Assembly: GCA_001275005.1 (NCBI GenBank)
Contig: JWZX01001384.1
Location: forward strand, 1 to 10,182
Direction: 5' to 3'
Source of the DNA: Chrysochromulina tobinii
Taxonomy: Eukaryota; Haptophyta; Prymnesiales; Chrysochromulinaceae
Length of the DNA stretch: 10,182 nt
A program made the position numbers and the translations under genes. Under the pieces are notes generated by a model that worked only from the letters and a program-made list of their open reading frames with translations, did no database searches and was not told the DNA's origin. Shown here piece by piece: positions 7,227-10,182 of the stretch; the first letter of the stretch is position 1, and each line of letters begins with the position of its first letter.

Positions 7227-7865
7227 TCAGGAGGCGGAGGCGTCCTTGTCCCTTTTACGCTGTGCGGCCGCGCGCTGCGCGGCCTCCATGCGCACCCTCG
7301 CTGCATCATTGGAGCGCAGCCGCGGCATCTCGCCTTGGAGACAGCGCTGCAGCATGAGGGCCCACGCATCGCCCTTGGCCGCGGGCGCGGCGCAGAGCTC
7401 CTGTAGTAGCGTCGCCGTGTTGGGATGATACTCGCAGCCGATGGCGTACACGTTGCGGGCGCATGACGCCAGCATGTCCGCCTGTAGTTCATCAAAGCCC
7501 TGGTTGAGGGCTGCTGCGCGCACCTCCAACTCCATGTCCTCCTCGGGGATGTAGCGTACCGAGCGCGGCGCGGCGCCACGGTCACCACGGCCGCGGCCGG
7601 CACCGCGGCCGCGGCCAATGCTGTCACCAGCCCGACCGCGAGCGCGGCCGCGGCCGCCACGGGTGCTCTGGGTGATGGCAGATGCACCATCCCGTCCGCT
7701 GCCGTCTCCATCAGGAGCGGCTAAGAGCAGCGGAGTGACCGATCTGCGACCATAGCCGTGCACTGACTGCTGGATGCGAAGCGATGGACTGCTGCGAAGG
7801 GCCAAGAGCGCGAAGACGCCCCTGCTGCTGCAGCAGCCGAGAAGCAGCAAAGAGAGGAGTCGCAT
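7227..7865 (-). CDS. Small presequence-bearing protein with RGG-rich middle, unknown function
   Basis: 212 residues from the ATG complementary to 7863-7865. The frame remains open to an ATG at 8018, but starting at 7865 puts a clear hydrophobic signal sequence at the very N-terminus (MRLLSLLLLGCC..., 1-19), so I prefer it. After a possible cleavage at GVFA (16-19), the next ~30 residues are Arg/Ser-rich and lack acids. That is the shape of a bipartite plastid-targeting presequence in algae with secondary plastids. Residues 69-97 are an RGG/RG-rich segment (repeated GRGRG), typical of RNA-binding or disordered proteins. Residues 105-181 form a compact helical region with Cys136, Cys144, Cys158 and Cys175. 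The end is basic and Ala/Arg-rich. A plastid RNA-associated role would fit but is inference; a secreted protein is the alternative. The gene is convergent with 5757-7010 and divergent from the ZIP-like gene. Confidence 0.62.
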   Translation of the reverse strand: MRLLSLLLLGCCSSRGVFALLALRSSPSLRIQQSVHGYGRRSVTPLLLAAPDGDGSGRDGASAITQSTRGGRGRARGRAGDSIGRGRGAGRGRGDRGAAPRSVRYIPEEDMELEVRAAALNQGFDELQADMLASCARNVYAIGCEYHPNTATLLQELCAAPAAKGDAWALMLQRCLQGEMPRLRSNDAARVRMEAAQRAAAQRKRDKDASAS

Positions 7866-8052
7866 TTCGTGGCGGTCCGATTGATGACGTTTGATGAGCG
7901 GAGATGTATGTGAGGACCTCTCTGGGCGGCCCAGCCGAACCAGTGTTTCACAGCGGCTAAAGTTGATAGAGGCCCACGTGCTTGGGGGTCCGGAGAGTGT
8001 GCGCGTCGTGTGTTTCACAGCAGAGCAACACCCAAACTAATATCGACGAAAA
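7866..8052. promoter_or_regulatory. Divergent intergenic region with a 12-base direct repeat and a CACGTG box
   Basis: 187 bases lie between the RGG protein (minus) and the ZIP-like gene (plus). GTGTTTCACAGC occurs exactly twice, at 7943-7954 and 8010-8021, 67 bases apart. CACGTG (G/E-box core for bHLH or bZIP factors in plants and algae) is at 7975-7980, between the two copies. These are candidate regulatory sites by position and repetition only. Confidence 0.5.
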
Positions 8053-9072
8053 ATGGAGATGGCGCGGGACCTCTCGTTCGCCCGACTCCACGAGGATAGG
8101 GTCGAAGAGACTAAAATCAAGGAAGTGCATGGTGCATCGGATCCGCCATCCGAGAGCGGCGGTTCCGCGGCAACTATCCCGACGATCATTGGCGCGCCAT
8201 CGATCCTCGCGTTGCTCCTGTACCTTGTGCAGACTACGGAGTCGCACGCCCTGCGTCGAATGCTTATCTGCGCGATTCCATCGGTGATGATGCTCTTCAT
8301 GTCCCTCGTCGCGTATCGGCTGACGGTGCCGACCGACGTCATGTCTGCCTTTCAGCACCTGGCAGCGGGTCTACTGATCTCCGCTGTCTCTGTCGAGCTG
8401 GTCCCGCCGCTGCTTGAGGCGCCGAGTGACCTGACGACGATGCTTGCGATCGTGGGCGGCTTCGCGGCCGGCATCGGCATGCTCACGTTGCTCGCGACGT
8501 TTTGTGAGGCCGACGAGGCCGACGAGGACGAGAGCGAGCAGGATGCGCTCGCGAGGACGCCTCGGGGCCTGACGCACCTCGAGCACGCGCGGCGTGCGGC
8601 CACGCAGTCGGCGCCGCCGTACCCGTTCGCGCTGGTGGCGGCCGTCACGACCGACGCGGCCGTCGACGGTCTGCTCGTGGGCGTCGCGAGCGCCGCCGTG
8701 AGCGCCCAGGCCGACGCGGGCCTGATCTTGTCGCTTGCGCTGGCAGTCGAGATGGGGTTCACCGGGTTGGCGTATGCCTCGACGCTGCGCAAGCAGCCGC
8801 CACTCACCGCGCTCTTCTCGATTGTGTTGCCGCCGCTTGTCCTCGCGGTTGGCGCCGTCGTGGGCGTCATTGCCGCCGCGGCGCTCGCGACGGCGCCCAC
8901 GATGCACGTGGCGCTGCTTGCGTTCGGTACCTCGGCACTCCTGTATCTCGTCACTGTTGAGCTGCTGCACGAAGCGCACAACGCGATGGAGAAGCAGCAC
9001 ATCTGGTGGGTGGAGCTCATGTTCTTTGTGGGCTTCCTCGTGGCTGTCGTCCTCGAGAAGCTCCAGAAATGA
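8053..9072 (+). CDS. ZIP-like divalent metal transporter with altered TM4/TM5 metal site
   Basis: 339 residues, from the ATG at 8053 (a second Met is two codons on). After a polar N-terminus there are about eight hydrophobic spans, roughly 47-60, 71-90, 99-121, 128-150, 191-217, 222-243, 254-281 and 284-303, plus a last one at 318-334. ZIP-like features: QHLAAGLLISAVSVELVP (101-118), matching the HxAAGxxLxxxxxEL block; the TM4 block D201-A-A-V-D205-G206-L-L-V-G210; E233 in TM5; and LLYLVTVELLHEAHN (296-310), matching the last core helix. In canonical ZIPs, TM4 has HNxxDGxxxG and TM5 has HExPE. Here the TM4 His is Asp201, and the TM5 His is Val232, while Asp205 and Glu233 remain. The loop before TM4 (151-164) is acidic (EADEADEDE) where many ZIPs have histidines. 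Expected role: movement of Zn, Fe or Mn into the cytosol, or a changed substrate. I am confident of the fold, less so of the cargo. Confidence 0.85.
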   Translation: MEMARDLSFARLHEDRVEETKIKEVHGASDPPSESGGSAATIPTIIGAPSILALLLYLVQTTESHALRRMLICAIPSVMMLFMSLVAYRLTVPTDVMSAFQHLAAGLLISAVSVELVPPLLEAPSDLTTMLAIVGGFAAGIGMLTLLATFCEADEADEDESEQDALARTPRGLTHLEHARRAATQSAPPYPFALVAAVTTDAAVDGLLVGVASAAVSAQADAGLILSLALAVEMGFTGLAYASTLRKQPPLTALFSIVLPPLVLAVGAVVGVIAAAALATAPTMHVALLAFGTSALLYLVTVELLHEAHNAMEKQHIWWVELMFFVGFLVAVVLEKLQK

Positions 9073-9115
9073 GGCACCGCTGCCACGTGGCAATAAGGCA
9101 CCGCTGCCACGTGGC
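9072..9115 (+). repeat. Duplicated 20-base element with CACGTG palindrome, directly after the ZIP-like gene
   Basis: AGGCACCGCTGCCACGTGGC occurs at 9072-9091 and again at 9096-9115, identical, four bases apart. The first copy overlaps the stop codon by its A. Each holds the palindrome GCCACGTGGC; in the first copy it extends to 12 bases (TGCCACGTGGCA). This could be a G-box pair, a small transcript hairpin, or a chance recent duplication. Confidence 0.75.
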
Positions 9116-9380
9116 GGCTGCCGGAGAGCGCGAGAGGCTCGAGCATCGAGGGGCGGACCGCTTTTGGCTCACAATGCGGATCGCGTATGACTCCTGGACT
9201 GGCTAGGAAGTGCTGTGTTTGAGGTGATTTGAGGTCGGAAAGTGCGGGCTATACCGTGCAAGTGGCTGCAACCGTGAAAACGGTCCGGGGATACGTATTT
9301 TGCATTCCGGCCACTGTGTTCGGAAACACATCGCATGATACGATAGGAATCCTAGGGTAACTACCTGAGTAGTGAAAGTG
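9116..9380. other. Non-coding stretch with a degenerate copy of the 74-base repeat at its end
   Basis: No reading frame here has coding character. The only internal order is a short doubling (TTTGAGGT near 9219 and 9228). From about 9313 the sequence CACTGTGTTCGGAAACAC, and then CTAGGGTAACTACCTGAGTAG up to about 9372, follow the second half of the downstream 74-base unit with an insertion between them. I read it as an eroded first copy. Confidence 0.5.
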
Positions 9381-9722
9381 TGAAACCCTCCCCCAAGGTC
9401 AAAATCTTGCGCCCCAGTGTGTTGAAACACCATAGGGTACGACTACCTGAGTAGTGAAACCCTCCCCCAAGGTCAAAATCTTGCGCCCCAGTGTGTTGAA
9501 ACACCATAGGGTAACTATCCGTGAGTAGTGAAACCCTCCCCCTAGGTCAAAATCTTGCGCCCCAGTGTGTTGAAACACCATAGGGTAACTATCTGCGTAG
9601 TGAAACCCTCCCCCTAGGTCAAAATCTTGCGCCCCAGTGTGTGTTGAAACACCATAGGGTAACTATCTGCGTAGTGAAACCCTCGCCCCGCAAGTCCAAG
9701 TGGTCAATAAAAATCTTGCGCC
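9381..9722 (+). repeat. Array of ~74-base tandem repeats, four good copies plus a broken fifth
   Basis: Units beginning TGAAACCCTC start at 9381, 9455, 9529, 9601 and 9675, with lengths 74, 74, 72 and 74. Each holds AAAATCTTGCGCCCC, a small imperfect hairpin GTGTTGAAACAC and CATAGGGTA. Copies 1-2 read CCCCCAAGGTC and copies 3-4 CCCCCTAGGTC; the tails change from ACCTGAGTAG to ATCTGCGTAG along the array, so neighbours are most alike. Copy 4 has an extra GT. Copy 5 keeps both ends of the first half but is disrupted in between and stops at about 9722. The unit length is not a multiple of three, and the minus-strand frames across it simply repeat the same peptide in shifting phases, so it is not coding. 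A minisatellite is the simplest reading. Confidence 0.93.
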
Positions 9723-10073
9723 CTTTCGCCATTCGGTGTTTGCTTCTTCTCTGCGCGGCGTCGGGCTCCGTCCGCGCGCGGCCTGATTGGCCGGGCGGGC
9801 CGGTGGTCGCGGGTGCGTCGGAGGACGGAGCGCTCCGGCCGTGTCGCGTCTCTGGGGCGATACATCCAAGATACATGATGAGATACAGTGTTATCTCTCA
9901 AATGCATCCAGAAGCCATCGTTGGGGGACCTCGAACAGTCGAACTCTATGTAAATTAGAGGTACTAAGTTCTGAGGTACAATTGTACAAGCCACGAACCA
10001 GCGCGCCACGGGTCGCATATATTTTTTTGTTTTCCGCAGAGTTGATAATATCGCGCGTCGCGTAGATCGTTAA
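9723..10073. other. Intergenic region, mixed base composition, no gene recognised
   Basis: The first ~130 bases are very GC-rich and lack a convincing frame; the rest is AT-richer with stops in all frames. A T-rich tract ending in CAG at 10021-10039 (TTTTTTTGTTTTCCGCAG) has the form of a 3' splice site, but the frame of the partial downstream gene meets a TAA at 10071-10073, so it cannot be used directly for that frame. The region probably holds the promoter or leader of the next gene. Confidence 0.5.
9976..9987. repeat. 12-base perfect palindrome GTACAATTGTAC
   Basis: The sequence is its own reverse complement and does not extend further. It lies in AT-richer DNA about 140 bases before the partial gene at the right edge. 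It may be a dimer-binding site or chance. Confidence 0.5.
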
Positions 10074-10182
10074 TCGATTTTCGTCCTCGTGGGCGTTTCC
10101 CCCCGAACGAAAGTGTCTTACCGCTCCCTTGTGGTGATCGTCGCGGGCGTGCCCGCCATCCTCTGCGGCTACGAGGTCGCAG
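10074..10182 (+). CDS. Probable N-terminal exon piece of an MFS sugar-porter-like transporter (partial)
   Basis: In the frame of base 10119 the sequence is open from 10074 to the right edge and ends with SLVVIVAGVPAILCGYEVA. This looks like the first membrane helix of sugar porters, whose hallmark is a hydrophobic run with G residues ending in GYD or GYE (as in GLUT10-type GYELA). No ATG exists in this frame after the TAA at 10071-10073, so the start must come from an upstream exon. The AG at 10112-10113 (GAACGAAAG) is one possible acceptor. An artefact or a chance hydrophobic frame is the alternative. Only about 22 residues carry the signal, so confidence is limited. If spliced, it would be the only gene in the window with evidence of an intron. 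Confidence 0.38.

Noticed and set aside
8352-9146. Minus-strand frame of 264 codons opposite the ZIP-like gene
   Set aside because: Ser/Ala/Thr-rich shadow of the transporter, with no motif of its own.
9381-9722. CRISPR-like array
   Set aside because: There are no unique spacers: the whole unit repeats, unit length is larger than a CRISPR repeat, and the setting is eukaryotic.
9203-9876. Minus-strand frames repeating MVFQHTGAQDFDLGGGF
   Set aside because: They are translations of the 74-base repeat; the unit is not a multiple of three, so the same peptide recurs in different frames.
1-10182. tRNA, rRNA, transposase or virus-derived genes
   Set aside because: I looked on both strands and found no cloverleaf, rRNA segment, transposase or viral signature.

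Overview
The window looks like nuclear DNA of a unicellular alga, most likely a haptophyte (Emiliania, Chrysochromulina or Prymnesium type). The genes are GC-rich, closely packed and apparently intronless. One protein carries an ER signal peptide, a ShKT module and a C-terminal KDEL. Another belongs to the SYPWLDPEHPD / WDY-SLPQ / RGWC-E family, which I know mainly from haptophytes and dinoflagellates. These traits argue against a bacterium, although two genes (5757-7010 and 8053-9072) resemble bacterial families. The assignment rests on recognition, not a search.

Layout. 1-425 (+) is the C-terminal end of an Ala/Lys/Glu-repeat and Pro-rich protein, entering from the left. It converges on 597-1892 (-), a TIR/HET-like protein with degenerate leucine-rich repeats. 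Behind that, on the same strand, is 2112-2783 (-), a glutathione peroxidase with an inserted six-cysteine ShKT module and a KDEL ending. A 142-base divergent region separates it from 2926-4236 (+), a helical Ala/Leu-rich protein of unknown function. Next come 4309-5472 (+), a GT77-like (PF03407-type) nucleotide-diphospho-sugar transferase, and 5757-7010 (+), a conserved protein of unknown function resembling a bacterial family. It converges on 7227-7865 (-), a small protein with a targeting presequence and an RGG-rich middle. A 187-base divergent region leads to 8053-9072 (+), a ZIP-like membrane transporter with an altered metal site.

From 9073 to about 10073 there is no convincing gene. This stretch holds a duplicated 20-base element centred on a CACGTG palindrome, then an array of about 74-base tandem repeats (four good copies with degenerate ends), then unstructured sequence with a 12-base palindrome. 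The last ~70 bases encode what looks like the first membrane helix of an MFS sugar-porter-like protein, without a visible in-frame start codon.

The genes do not form an operon or an obvious pathway. Three proteins have secretory or ER links (the peroxidase, the RGG protein with its presequence and, by family, the glycosyltransferase), but this is normal for neighbouring genes in an alga. The most notable items are the domain-insertion peroxidase and the TIR-like protein, which keeps a glutamate at the position catalytic in TIR NADases.
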